From Nematostella vectensis (Eukaryota; Cnidaria; Anthozoa; Actiniaria; Edwardsiidae), in NCBI RefSeq assembly GCF_932526225.1, contig NC_064044.1, positions 5,482,747 through 5,546,746 on the forward strand: DNA of 64,000 nt, written 5' to 3'. Both the position numbers and the translations under genes were made by a program. This document shows, piece after piece, positions 22,276-30,156 of the stretch (the first letter of the stretch is position 1; every line of letters begins with the position of its first letter). Under the pieces are notes generated by a model. It had not been told where the DNA came from. It searched no databases and saw only the letters and a program-made list of their open reading frames with translations.

Positions 22276-23492
22276 ATGGCACAAGCGATATCAGAAAAAA
22301 TTAACCCAAACAGGATCCCACGGGAACCCTTCGGCCTGAAAGCGGAATCGTCGCTGAATCGGATTACATTCAATCCCTCATCGGCAAGTCCTGGAGAAAC
22401 CCTCTATATAAATATTCCAAAACTTGCTGAAAATGTAGTGATTGTTCCAGGTAGTGTATCCTTACTATTTGACTTAGACGTCGCAGGACATGCGAATAAT
22501 ACTCTCGTCAACAACGTTGGTCGAAACCTAGTGTCAAGGCTCAAGATTCTCTTCGGCGGAGAAACACTACAGGATACTCAGAGATACGATCTCTTTCAAA
22601 CCTATCACGACTTATACTTACAAGCTGAAGATCGTGGGGATAGAATAAGACAAGGTATCTCCTCTGAAAACATGAGGAAGCTCAGGACAAATGCAGGTGA
22701 TAAAGTGACCGCAGATGCTAAGGAAGTAGCTCTTGCAACAGTTCACAACACCAAGTACTGCATTCCACTCGACCATCCTATTCTCGGCGAGCATGGGGTC
22801 TTTTATCCAAAGGCGTTACCTCATCCGCTAATCTTTGAAATTACTCTAGCCCCAGTTTCCGACGTCGTTGTCCAACGTACACCATCACAAACCTCGAGTT
22901 GGAATATGCTTGCATCTCAAGTGAATACTTGGCTCGTGAGGCGTTGTCGGCTTATCAGGTTGGTAGAGGATTCTTTTACGAGAACGTCATTCTCCACAAA
23001 ACGTTCACCATTTCCAAACCTAATGATAGTGTCATAAACGAGCACATTAATCTACCGAGGAGGTCAATGACAGGGATATTGTGTCTGTTCACAGAGAGCT
23101 ACACCGGAGGAGCAAGGGATTCCGAAAAGTTTGTCAATCCAAATATCACATCGATCAACATTAATGTGGATGGCATGCCAAACCGTCTCTACTCCAAGGG
23201 GATGACACCGCCGGACCTCTGGGAGTCGGTGAAGAAACGTTTCGGTAGAGAGGGTGTCAAGCAAAAGGATTTTTACGCTAATAACAAGTTTGCTCTGTGG
23301 GTCGACTTGAGGGCACACCCAGATAACAGCATTCACGGAGGAGGCCTGGTCTTGAACAACACGCGGGACGGAGTAAAACTAGAAATGAAACGAAAAGTTG
23401 GAGGAACGGGAAACATCACCTGCTACATGTTTGTAGTAGCCGACGCGTTGATGGAGGTTATGAACTCGAATTTGAGAGCAATCATGTATTAA
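22276..23492 (+). pseudogene. MCP: Polinton major capsid protein (hexon-like), single frameshift
   Basis: Two overlapping frames make up the gene: 22276 to about 22,875 and from there to 23,492, some 405 codons in all. The first part has the DJR capsid-like start (NPSSASPGETLYINIP; GRNLVSRLKILFGGE; DLFQTYHDLY). The second ends RAIMY. The frame slips by one base near 22,870-22,880, after a stretch GACGTCGTTGTCCAAC. Both halves are otherwise free of stops. Either a recent one-base loss, an assembly error, or a translational slip; no slippery heptamer was recognised. It would form the hexagonal capsomers of a virion. Assignment rests on place in the element (before the ATPase) and pattern. Confidence 0.8.
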
Positions 23493-23497
23493 AAAGG
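23488..23497 (+). promoter_or_regulatory. TATTAAAAAG motif before the ATPase gene
   Basis: Diverged form of the element motif, 33 nt before the ATG at 23521. It decides that start over upstream TTG. Confidence 0.45.
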
Positions 23498-23520
23498 ACT
23501 TGTGTGATAATACAAAAAGA

Positions 23521-24147
23521 ATGGAAGAATTACGGGAAAAAGTTCCTTTTCATTGTATTATCACAGGACCTACTAATTGTGGGAAGACAAAGTACCTCAC
23601 GGAACAGCTCCGGGGACCGTTCCGGCATGTGTTTGAATACATTGTGTTGATTTGTCCGACTTATGCGAAGAATAAGTCCTATCGTGGATTTGCTCACGGA
23701 GATAAACGTTTCTTGGTATTATCGCCGGATTCTAGTAACACCGATGAGATTAACGAGTTACTAACAGATTGTGCGGTGCTATTTTCTGGTACAAATACGT
23801 TACTCGTTTTGGATGACTGTGCTGTATCGAAAGATCTAAAGCAACGCTCGAACAAGTTTATCGATCTAGCGTTCTCAGGGAGACACGATGGGTTATCAGT
23901 GTGGGTATTGACGCAACAATTAACATCCATAGCAAAGCCCTTCCGTGATAACGTCGCCTGTGTGGTTACATTCCATAATCCATCTCAAACCGGTACCAAA
24001 ACACTGTTTGAAGATTATGGAGGTGACTTAGACGCCGAGACTCGTAAAAAGTTTGTAGAACTGCTGAAAACTGAAAAGTATTCCAGACTCTGTTTCTGCC
24101 TACGGCATCCATTCCAAAATTATTTAGAGATTCCTGCGACGCGGTGA
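23521..24147 (+). CDS. ATPase: Polinton genome-packaging ATPase (FtsK/HerA, A32-like)
   Basis: 208 residues from the ATG at 23521. Walker A GPTNCGKT (residues 16-23) and Walker B LLVLDDC (Asp at about 98-99), followed by SGRHDGLSVWVLTQQLTSI, the usual sensor region of A32-type ATPases. It would pump the element DNA into capsids. Longer frames begin upstream only with TTG, and a TATTAAAAAG motif 33 nt before 23521 supports this start. It follows the capsid gene by 28 nt, as in many Polintons. Confidence 0.92.
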   Translation: MEELREKVPFHCIITGPTNCGKTKYLTEQLRGPFRHVFEYIVLICPTYAKNKSYRGFAHGDKRFLVLSPDSSNTDEINELLTDCAVLFSGTNTLLVLDDCAVSKDLKQRSNKFIDLAFSGRHDGLSVWVLTQQLTSIAKPFRDNVACVVTFHNPSQTGTKTLFEDYGGDLDAETRKKFVELLKTEKYSRLCFCLRHPFQNYLEIPATR

Positions 24148-24167
24148 GCTCTAGGGCCAGCCCCTCG
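24146..24167. repeat. Palindromic element, diverged copy after the ATPase
   Basis: GAGCTCTAGGGCCAGCCCCTCG, beginning inside the ATPase stop codon. In the frame of the following ORF it reads SSRASPS. Confidence 0.5.
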
Positions 24168-24173
24168 AAGTGG

Positions 24174-24183
24174 TTTAAAAACA
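24174..24183 (+). promoter_or_regulatory. TTTAAAAACA motif
   Basis: In the context AGTGGTTTAAA, as in both inverted repeats, 33 nt before the ATG at 24207. Confidence 0.55.
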
Positions 24184-24206
24184 TCTTGGTCTACTTACAA
24201 AATAAG

Positions 24207-24737
24207 ATGGCAAGCATTGAGGATTATATGGAAGAGGAACCTGAGTCTAAGGGGAGTTCGAGGGGTGCGCCTCCCGAAGATGATGTTGAAGTCAAACGAG
24301 AATCGCTGGCTATTCTCGCATCTCTTGGGACTACGAAGGAATTTCTTGGTGTCGGTATGAGTCTTGGTGATATCAAGAAGCTCTCGGCGAAAGACGTCGA
24401 GAAATACTTTGTCCGCTACCAGACTGTCTTAGGCAAGCAAGTTACTGATGGATTAGTAGAATCAGCACTTCAAGTGGTGTCTCAAGTCATTTCCTACGTG
24501 GTTCCTGTAGATGACACCGAAGCGCTTAGCAAAGACTTACAGAACGACGAGTTGGTTAAACGCGAACTGTCGAACTTTGCAGGTCTCTTGGTATTGAAGG
24601 GAGGAAGGATGGTAGCACTTGCTAGTGCCCTCTTCCGGGTCGCTAAGCATGTTAAACTAACACCTTCTTCACAGGAGACTTCCAACAAACTTCAAGAAGT
24701 TCCAAGCACAACTGAGCAAACTCTTGAGCACACCTGA
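24207..24737 (+). CDS. Conserved Polinton protein of unknown role (176 aa)
   Basis: Starts at 24207; the frame is open from 24144 but without an ATG. An acidic N-terminus (EDYMEEEPE) with a palindrome-encoded SSRGAPPEDD is followed by a helical core (LGVGMSLGDIKKLSAKDVEKY; SQVISYVVPVDDTEALSKDL; LVLKGGRMVALASALFRVA). I recall similar proteins in cnidarian Polinton-like loci but know no function. A TTTAAAA motif lies 33 nt before the ATG. The Ser/Thr-rich end runs into a GAGCACACCTGAGCAAGC-type repeat. Confidence 0.75.
   Translation: MASIEDYMEEEPESKGSSRGAPPEDDVEVKRESLAILASLGTTKEFLGVGMSLGDIKKLSAKDVEKYFVRYQTVLGKQVTDGLVESALQVVSQVISYVVPVDDTEALSKDLQNDELVKRELSNFAGLLVLKGGRMVALASALFRVAKHVKLTPSSQETSNKLQEVPSTTEQTLEHT
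24252..24277. repeat. Palindromic element, diverged copy inside the 176-aa gene
   Basis: GGGAGTTCGAGGGG followed by TGCGCCTCCCGA, coding for SSRGAPPED. Confidence 0.5.
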
Positions 24738-24815
24738 GCACACCTAAGCAAGCTCTTGAGCACACCTGAGCACGTCTGAGCAAGCTCTTGAGCACACCTG
24801 AGCAAGCTCTTAAGC
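24722..24815. repeat. Short tandem repeat (GAGCACACCTGAGCAAGCTCTT type)
   Basis: Three to four irregular copies of a 22-46 bp unit built from GAGCACACCT and GAGCAAGCTCTT. It straddles the stop of the preceding gene and its spacer. Confidence 0.85.
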
Positions 24816-24824
24816 ATGATGTGA

Positions 24825-24834
24825 TTTAAAGATT
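24825..24834 (+). promoter_or_regulatory. TTTAAAGATT motif
   Basis: In the context TGATTTAAAGATT, 33 nt before the ATG at 24858. Confidence 0.7.
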
Positions 24835-24857
24835 CTTTATTCAGTGAGTAAAGAATC

Positions 24858-25292
24858 ATGTCTGACGAAAATCAAGAGGTTGAACAAATTACAAAGGACC
24901 CTCCCCCCAGGAAGAAGAGTGCCGCTAAGGAGAAAGATCCTATAAAAGTCGCTTCTGGTAAGAGAGTTGCCGAATATAATAGGAGGTGTAGAGAAGCGCT
25001 CGCTAGGGAGATGAAACGCGAGGCGGAGGCGAGTTCAGAAGACGCTGCACGGGCAGAGACACCCCACCAAGAGGGAGCTCGAGGGGATAGCCTCTCGGAC
25101 GCTTGGATTCCAGAGCTATCGTTTACAACTGTACTGGCTCTAGTTGGAATAGGGCTCACCGCATTGGATATGTATATGCGTTTTTACAAAAAGACGCCCA
25201 AGATCAACGCCAACGAGACTGAAACTTTCGAGAGGCCTGCCGCTCGAGGGGCTAGCCTCCCGAACGCGACGCCAAAAATAGGAATGTTGTGA
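24858..25292 (+). CDS. Polinton single-span membrane protein (144 aa)
   Basis: A basic, Pro/Lys-rich first half (PPPRKKSAAKEK; EALAREMKREAEA) is followed by one membrane span (about 89-110, ELSFTTVLALVGIGLTALDM) and a short tail. Two copies of the palindromic element lie inside the gene, encoding GARGDSLSDA and ARGASLPNA in the same register. Function unknown; a DNA- or membrane-linked virion protein is a guess. A TTTAAAGATT motif lies 33 nt upstream. Confidence 0.72.
   Translation: MSDENQEVEQITKDPPPRKKSAAKEKDPIKVASGKRVAEYNRRCREALAREMKREAEASSEDAARAETPHQEGARGDSLSDAWIPELSFTTVLALVGIGLTALDMYMRFYKKTPKINANETETFERPAARGASLPNATPKIGML
25073..25098. repeat. Palindromic element inside the 144-aa gene, copy 1
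   Basis: GGGAGCTCGAGGGG followed by ATAGCCTCTCGG, coding for GARGDSLSD. Confidence 0.75.
25241..25263. repeat. Palindromic element inside the 144-aa gene, copy 2
   Basis: CGCTCGAGGGG followed by CTAGCCTCCCGA, coding for ARGASLPN in the same register as copy 1. Confidence 0.75.
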
Positions 25293-25302
25293 TTTAAAGA
25301 TT
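25293..25302 (+). promoter_or_regulatory. TTTAAAGATT motif
   Basis: In the context TGATTTAAAGATT, right after the previous stop and 36 nt before the ATG at 25329. Confidence 0.7.
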
Positions 25303-25328
25303 ATCTGAATCTGTAATAAATAAAAATC

Positions 25329-25553
25329 ATGTCAACTGAAAACAAACTTGTGAAAACGATCACCGACTCAGCAGTCATCATCGGATTAGCCGCCGGTATG
25401 GGTTATGTTGCTAAAAAGGCTATGAAAGAGTCATTCATCAGCGACCCTTCGTCAAGTGTTACAAACTACGCTAAATGGGTTGCTGTCCTGTCCGGTAGTA
25501 TGTATCTGAAAGATTATCTGGAAACACAAAAGATTTTGCCAAAACCGCTGTAG
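25329..25553 (+). CDS. Polinton small membrane protein (74 aa)
   Basis: Two weak hydrophobic stretches (AVIIGLAAGMGYVAKKA and WVAVLSGSMYL). No family recognised. A TTTAAAGATT motif lies 36 nt upstream, the same as for its neighbours, which argues that it is a real gene. Confidence 0.65.
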   Translation: MSTENKLVKTITDSAVIIGLAAGMGYVAKKAMKESFISDPSSSVTNYAKWVAVLSGSMYLKDYLETQKILPKPL

Positions 25554-25557
25554 GCGA

Positions 25558-25567
25558 CTTAAAGATT
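25558..25567 (+). promoter_or_regulatory. CTTAAAGATT motif
   Basis: 28 nt before the ATG at 25586. Confidence 0.68.
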
Positions 25568-25585
25568 TTATAGACTGATTAATAA

Positions 25586-25915
25586 ATGGCAAGTATAGCG
25601 CTGATGATTGGCGGGGCTATTCTTAATGCGACGGCATTTGTTGGAGGGAGTTACCTAGCAAGATACTTATCTTCTGATGCTACTCATGTTGATAAAGAAA
25701 AAATAAGACACGATAAAGCGCTTGAAAAGTATCAACAAGCAATGGGTGATTGGCAGAAAAAAAGACAGGAATACCAGGATTGGTTGGGGGAAGAATATAA
25801 TAATAAACTTCGTGCAGACCAGAATGATAAGGAGACCGATCAGGCTTTCAAACTATACGCTCAAACACATCCAGATTTTGATTTGAAAGAGCCTGAGCTC
25901 TCAGATTACTAAGAC
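25586..25915 (+). CDS. Polinton membrane/coiled protein (108 aa)
   Basis: An N-terminal hydrophobic, Gly-rich segment (LMIGGAILNATAFVGGSYL) is followed by a charged helical part (about 38-85) and an acidic end. Unknown function. A CTTAAAGATT motif lies 28 nt upstream. Confidence 0.68.
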
Positions 25916-25932
25916 CAAGTAGCAACCAAAAG

Positions 25933-26001
25933 ATGGGAGAGATGGCGTATGTTGGGGGTGGAATGTTAGCCCTTGGCTATGTGGCGAGTAAATGGCTCTG
26001 A
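25933..26001 (+). CDS. Possible 22-residue hydrophobic peptide
   Basis: MGEMAYVGGGMLALGYVASKWL with an ATG and stop between two Polinton genes. It is Gly-rich and could span a membrane, like the small peptides nearby. No TTTAAAGA motif precedes it, so it may be chance. Confidence 0.3.
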   Translation: MGEMAYVGGGMLALGYVASKWL

Positions 26002-26022
26002 GCATATTCGGTGTAAAGATCA

Positions 26023-26032
26023 CTTAAAGATT
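26023..26032 (+). promoter_or_regulatory. CTTAAAGATT motif
   Basis: 34 nt before the ATG at 26057. Confidence 0.68.
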
Positions 26033-26056
26033 TCTTATTCTCAAACAAAATAAGAA

Positions 26057-27079
26057 ATGGATATAGATTTTGATCCCACAACAGAAGAAGGTAGAGAAGA
26101 TTTGAATACTACTGTAGACGAAGATTATGATTCTCTTATTCCAAACGATGGTGAGGGAAGAGAATCATGGAGTGAGAGGATCTCAAACAGATTTGGTAGA
26201 GGTGCAAGCTATGTGAGTAGGAGGTTGATTGATTTATGGAAAACACGAAACCCCGGGAGGGCTGTCCCCGAGTACATGGAGTTACAGAATATGGGAGGTT
26301 CTCCTTCAACGGACACACTTAGGGTAGACCTTTTGTTATCGAAATATCCAGATCTTGATGAAAATCTAGTTCAGATTTCAACGGATGAAAGAGGAAAACA
26401 ATTCATTTCCTTCTATTCTGCGAGAAAAGGTGGTTGGACTAGACCAGAAAGGTTGTATAATGAGGATAAAACGGTGCGGAAGAGTGTTGACGCCAAAATC
26501 AGATCCGGAAAGTACAAGCAAATTCAGATTCAACTCGATGAACTAGACGCTACAGCTAATACACTCAGAGAAGAAGAAGAGAGAAACACCGAGCAAATGA
26601 GAAAAAATAATGAGGAACGAAGTGAAACAACTAACCAAGAAAGACTAAGAGCTATAGATCGTAAAAATGAAGAGCTCAGCGAGAGAAATTCTGTCATAGA
26701 TGAGACTTTGGAAGAGAATCAATTGGAGAGAGAAAATCTTGAAGAGAGAATGTCGTTGAAAGATCGTGTCAAAGCGATTTTTAAGAAATACGGATTTACA
26801 GTCGCTGCTGTTCTAACTGCCACTGGTGTTATAGTTGGTGTTATTGTAAGCAATCTGAAAGCTGGGCTGACTAGTGTTGCAAAAGATGTTGGAAATGGTC
26901 TGAAAACAATAGGCAAAAAATTAGGAGAAATACTCCCAGGAATGGTTGGTGCGATAGCTAGTTTCATATTTAGAACGGCAGGTGAAGTCGTCGGCTTTTT
27001 AGCTAAAAACGCATGGCTTCTCATCGTCGCTGTCGTCCTGTATTTCGTAGAACGGTTTAAAAGGAGACGGAAATCATAA
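26057..27079 (+). CDS. Polinton coiled-coil protein with C-terminal membrane segments (340 aa)
   Basis: An acidic start (DFDPTTEEGREDLNTTVDED) leads to a basic RFGRGASYVSRR patch. A long charged coiled coil follows (about 155-240). Then come two or three hydrophobic segments: AAVLTATGVIVGVIVSNL, IASFIFRTAGEVVGFL and AWLLIVAVVLYFVERF, ending RRRKS. Probably a membrane-active minor virion protein, inferred from place before the penton-like gene. The TTTAAAAGG motif for the next gene is embedded in its last codons. CTTAAAGATT lies 34 nt before its own ATG. Confidence 0.7.
   Translation: MDIDFDPTTEEGREDLNTTVDEDYDSLIPNDGEGRESWSERISNRFGRGASYVSRRLIDLWKTRNPGRAVPEYMELQNMGGSPSTDTLRVDLLLSKYPDLDENLVQISTDERGKQFISFYSARKGGWTRPERLYNEDKTVRKSVDAKIRSGKYKQIQIQLDELDATANTLREEEERNTEQMRKNNEERSETTNQERLRAIDRKNEELSERNSVIDETLEENQLERENLEERMSLKDRVKAIFKKYGFTVAAVLTATGVIVGVIVSNLKAGLTSVAKDVGNGLKTIGKKLGEILPGMVGAIASFIFRTAGEVVGFLAKNAWLLIVAVVLYFVERFKRRRKS
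27056..27065 (+). promoter_or_regulatory. TTTAAAAGGA motif inside the preceding gene
   Basis: 27 nt before the ATG at 27083, within the last codons of the upstream reading frame. Confidence 0.5.
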
Positions 27080-27082
27080 CAA

Positions 27083-27706
27083 ATGGTATTACTCTACATT
27101 GAAGGAAAAGTTTCTGACTTTACTGTCTATTTAGAACAACCTATTGAAAAGCCGCGGTTTATCGCGCTGCGAGGATGTGCGTTTCATAATCGTTGTAACA
27201 GTCTCTCAAGCGAGGGAACGGTCTCCGACGGTGAGAACATTATCCTTAGGATCCCCGCGGGGCAGTATACGATCGAGACGCTAAAACGTCAAATAGATGG
27301 GGGTATGCGTCTTGGTGAAAAGTCAGTCTCTATTAGAGACTCGTCACTCGAAGTTCATCGGAACGTCGTGTTGAATGAGCCGCTCGCCTGCCTGTTAGGA
27401 CTCAAGACCAGGGAGCTGGAAGCAAACACTCGCCACGAGATAAAGATGATAGGTCACGAGGCTATTTTTATCCACTGCGATCTTGTGAACGCGTCTGACT
27501 CCCTCCAACAAGGGGCGCCCTCACAAATCCTAACATCTATAGAGCTCGATGAAGGAAAGATATACCTTAATCCACACGATCCGATACAGGTCAGTACCAC
27601 ATCAGTCGGTTACGTGAGTAGTCTCCGTTTTAGTGTAAAGGACGGCGACGGAAATACAATAGAGAGTGGCCTCTACCCGATACGTCTAATCTTAGAAATT
27701 ACTTAA
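27083..27706 (+). CDS. mCP: Polinton penton-like minor capsid protein (207 aa)
   Basis: Predominantly beta-type sequence with the pattern I see in Polinton minor capsid proteins: IALRGCAFHN near 28-38, IPAGQYTIETLKRQID, then IFIHCDLVN at about 130 and a C-terminal SLRFSVKDGDGN...LEI. It fits the single jelly-roll penton that closes capsid vertices. It starts 3 nt after the preceding stop, with its own motif (27056-27065) inside that gene. Assignment by pattern memory, without a search. Confidence 0.75.
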   Translation: MVLLYIEGKVSDFTVYLEQPIEKPRFIALRGCAFHNRCNSLSSEGTVSDGENIILRIPAGQYTIETLKRQIDGGMRLGEKSVSIRDSSLEVHRNVVLNEPLACLLGLKTRELEANTRHEIKMIGHEAIFIHCDLVNASDSLQQGAPSQILTSIELDEGKIYLNPHDPIQVSTTSVGYVSSLRFSVKDGDGNTIESGLYPIRLILEIT

Positions 27707-27711
27707 AGAAT
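27702..27711 (+). promoter_or_regulatory. CTTAAAGAAT motif
   Basis: Overlaps the stop of the penton-like gene and lies 32 nt before the ATG at 27734. Confidence 0.6.
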
Positions 27712-27733
27712 AGCCTCTTTCCATAATAAAACT

Positions 27734-28327
27734 ATGGAAGAATACAATTCGATCTACCCAAATGTATCACAACGTGGTGATAACTTCAGACTTCAAAAGA
27801 TCCACGATGTTTTGGGAAGTTTGGAACAAGAAGTTAAACATTACGAGAACGTGAGGAAAAAGTATAAACGAGCGCAGAGCGTGTTTTCAAAGATAAGTGT
27901 GGGCTTAGGACTCGCATCCGTCATTCTTGGGTCTAGCGGTTTAGGAACTTCTCTGTCAGGTTTTGGTATCATCGTTGGAGTCCCGTTAGGTGCTTTGGCT
28001 GGTGTTTTCGGTCTTACGTCTGCAGGCTGTGCGGCGGTTTCTAAACGACTGTCGCGAAAAGTCTCTAAGCACGACCAAACGGTGGCGATGGCAGGGGCAA
28101 AGGTGAATAGCATACGTGATTTAGTTTCTAAAGCTTTGAAAGACAACAAAATATCAGATGAAGAGTTTTCATTGATCTTGAATGAGGTGGATAAGTTTGA
28201 GGCTCTAAAGCTCCAGATTCGTCAAAAGTCAGGAAAAGAGGACGAAAAAAACGTAAACATTACCAAGCTGAGGGAAACAGTAAGAGAAGAGATTTTGAAA
28301 GACCTGGCGAGTCGACCCGCTCGGTGA
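27734..28327 (+). CDS. Polinton Gly-rich hydrophobic protein (197 aa)
   Basis: A helical start is followed by a long hydrophobic, Gly-rich centre (about 52-95: ISVGLGLASVILGSSGLG; SGFGIIVGVPLGALAGVFGL) and then a charged helical tail with ISDEEFSLILNEVDKF. It may be a membrane-inserting virion protein. I recall relatives in aquatic animal Polintons, function unknown. CTTAAAGAAT lies 32 nt upstream. Confidence 0.72.
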   Translation: MEEYNSIYPNVSQRGDNFRLQKIHDVLGSLEQEVKHYENVRKKYKRAQSVFSKISVGLGLASVILGSSGLGTSLSGFGIIVGVPLGALAGVFGLTSAGCAAVSKRLSRKVSKHDQTVAMAGAKVNSIRDLVSKALKDNKISDEEFSLILNEVDKFEALKLQIRQKSGKEDEKNVNITKLRETVREEILKDLASRPAR

Positions 28328-28389
28328 AATTTCTGTTCGAAAGAACCCCCGTTGGATGGATCTACGAATTGAGGTATGCAAAGAACTGA

Positions 28390-28399
28390 TTTAAAAAAA
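28390..28399 (+). promoter_or_regulatory. TTTAAAAAAA motif
   Basis: In the context TGATTTAAA, 40 nt before the ATG at 28430. Confidence 0.5.
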
Positions 28400-28429
28400 A
28401 TCTTATATGTTAAATGAAGAACATATAAG

Positions 28430-29944
28430 ATGAAGTTTACAGAATTTGTGAAAAGGTACCCTTACTACTCACGCTTTAGGTTCTCTGCCGACGAGCATGG
28501 CGATGTGCAATTCGTTTTCAATGGGGACGAATACGATCCATTCGACAAGAATGGGAATCTAGTCAAAACGTTATATCACTTCCCTGGTAATAGCTGGAAA
28601 CCCGAGAATATCCAGGATTTTCTGGTCGCCGATGACGCACAGGCATACAAGGAAACGGTTCAGCAACTGTTTGGATTTCCGAAACAATATAGACTAGACG
28701 CGCGTGCAGAATACAAAATATCGCCATGGGACGAAAACCCTACGAAAAATAATTACGTCTCTTTTGATGTTTTTATAACACCAAAGGTGAAGACACACTT
28801 TGTTTTTAGGGATATATTCACCGACAGCTTGCTAGTATTCAGAACAGCAAAGGAGGCTAGTAGGTGGCTCGACGCCCCGAACCTCAGTTATTGGAGTCAA
28901 GCCTTAAATTTCGCTATGTTTTGCGCGACTGCTGGATGTGGTGTGACGCGTGACATGATTGACGACTCTCAAGTGGGGTCGTTCTACAGATTCCACATCA
29001 TTTTCACTATCAGACGACTATTAAATGAGCTACAATGTCCTCTCCCGAAAGATAAGCTCTTTAGTTGGAATAAAAACTTCTACAGCGAAGCAGCTTACCA
29101 AAAATTAATGACAGAGTTCCGAACTGGCAGCGATTTTCGGTTCCTTGGACCGATAAATCATGGGTTAGGAAATGTTTATAACTATGATTATCACGGATTG
29201 TCATCTTCTAACGACAAGTATAAACCCTATGGGACCATTGACCAATTACACGACGAATGGGATGCTGCTAAAAGCGACGACGAACACATGAATCACTTTG
29301 AGATCGAGTACCTGAAAGACCCTAGAACCGAGTTTCAGTACGAGTGGTTCTTTCCAGAAAAATCAATGGGACTAACCAAAGCTGGGTTGTCTAGGATAAA
29401 TCAAAGCATAGAAGCCTTTGTTTATTGTATTCTAGGCGCACAAGTTCAAACTCGATCGTCAATCGTCGGCGATAGCGGTTCAGCTCAAGAAACGAAACAA
29501 GTCTTTTCGAAACTCTTTGAAAGCGCAGTGATAGAAAACGATATATCAAAAAGTATACAAAGGTATCAGTTTGCTTTACAACAGGCGAGGCAAAAACTAG
29601 ACTTGGCTTTCGCCCTCGGTTGTTGGTTGAGCCCATCGTATCTTGTGATAAATAACAACACTTCAATCGCTGGTTATAATAACAAGTTACAAAAAGCCAC
29701 TACCGATATGAAATTGGGGCTAAATCCAATAAATAACGAGATAAAAACGATCCCAAAACATAATATGGGTCATTCAAAGATTTTGTTACCTCATACCGAG
29801 TCAGTCACGGCTCACAAACCGAAACCTGAAGCGAAAACAAACCCAAAGCCGGACGTGACTAAACCCTTGAACACGCAGCACGAAAATAACCTTGTCATGA
29901 TCACAGTCTTCACGGCTGGTTTGGCTTGGTATCTATTCCGGTAG
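28430..29944 (+). CDS. Polinton 504-residue protein of unknown function, tail-anchored
   Basis: Mixed alpha/beta sequence rich in aromatic residues, without a motif I can name. Notable parts are RFLGPINHGLGNVYNYDYHG (near 240) and a helical stretch SKSIQRYQFALQQARQKLDL. The tail is Lys/Pro-rich (KPKPEAKTNPKPDVTKP), ending in one membrane span (LVMITVFTAGLAWYLF). No His/Cys pair of an adenain-like protease was seen. A TTTAAA motif lies 40 nt upstream. It is the last gene on the plus strand. Confidence 0.72.
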   Translation: MKFTEFVKRYPYYSRFRFSADEHGDVQFVFNGDEYDPFDKNGNLVKTLYHFPGNSWKPENIQDFLVADDAQAYKETVQQLFGFPKQYRLDARAEYKISPWDENPTKNNYVSFDVFITPKVKTHFVFRDIFTDSLLVFRTAKEASRWLDAPNLSYWSQALNFAMFCATAGCGVTRDMIDDSQVGSFYRFHIIFTIRRLLNELQCPLPKDKLFSWNKNFYSEAAYQKLMTEFRTGSDFRFLGPINHGLGNVYNYDYHGLSSSNDKYKPYGTIDQLHDEWDAAKSDDEHMNHFEIEYLKDPRTEFQYEWFFPEKSMGLTKAGLSRINQSIEAFVYCILGAQVQTRSSIVGDSGSAQETKQVFSKLFESAVIENDISKSIQRYQFALQQARQKLDLAFALGCWLSPSYLVINNNTSIAGYNNKLQKATTDMKLGLNPINNEIKTIPKHNMGHSKILLPHTESVTAHKPKPEAKTNPKPDVTKPLNTQHENNLVMITVFTAGLAWYLFR

Positions 29945-30156
29945 CATGTGAGATGCACGTGTACGGATGTGACGCATTGCAATAAAACAATACCTGTTCA
30001 CATGCTAAACAATAGACCGCATACCAGACCTCCCTAACAACCACGAACTCTCGATGTAGACACAAAACCTATTTTCAGAACCGCTCGTTGTTAGGGTGAT
30101 TAGGAATGTATGTGTTTTGTAACGTGAGACGCGTTACAAAACTGAGTGGGTCAATG
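29945..30156. other. Spacer between convergent Polinton genes
   Basis: Holds the possible out-of-frame end of the Cys/His protein (minus strand, to about 30,078). Otherwise no gene. Confidence 0.5.

Noticed and set aside
23500-23520. Longer ATPase start at 23500
   Set aside because: It begins with TTG; the first ATG is 23521 and has the motif at the usual distance.
24144-24206. Longer start of the 176-residue protein at 24144
   Set aside because: It begins with GTG, overlaps the ATPase stop and covers the palindromic element and TTTAAA motif; ATG 24207 fits better.
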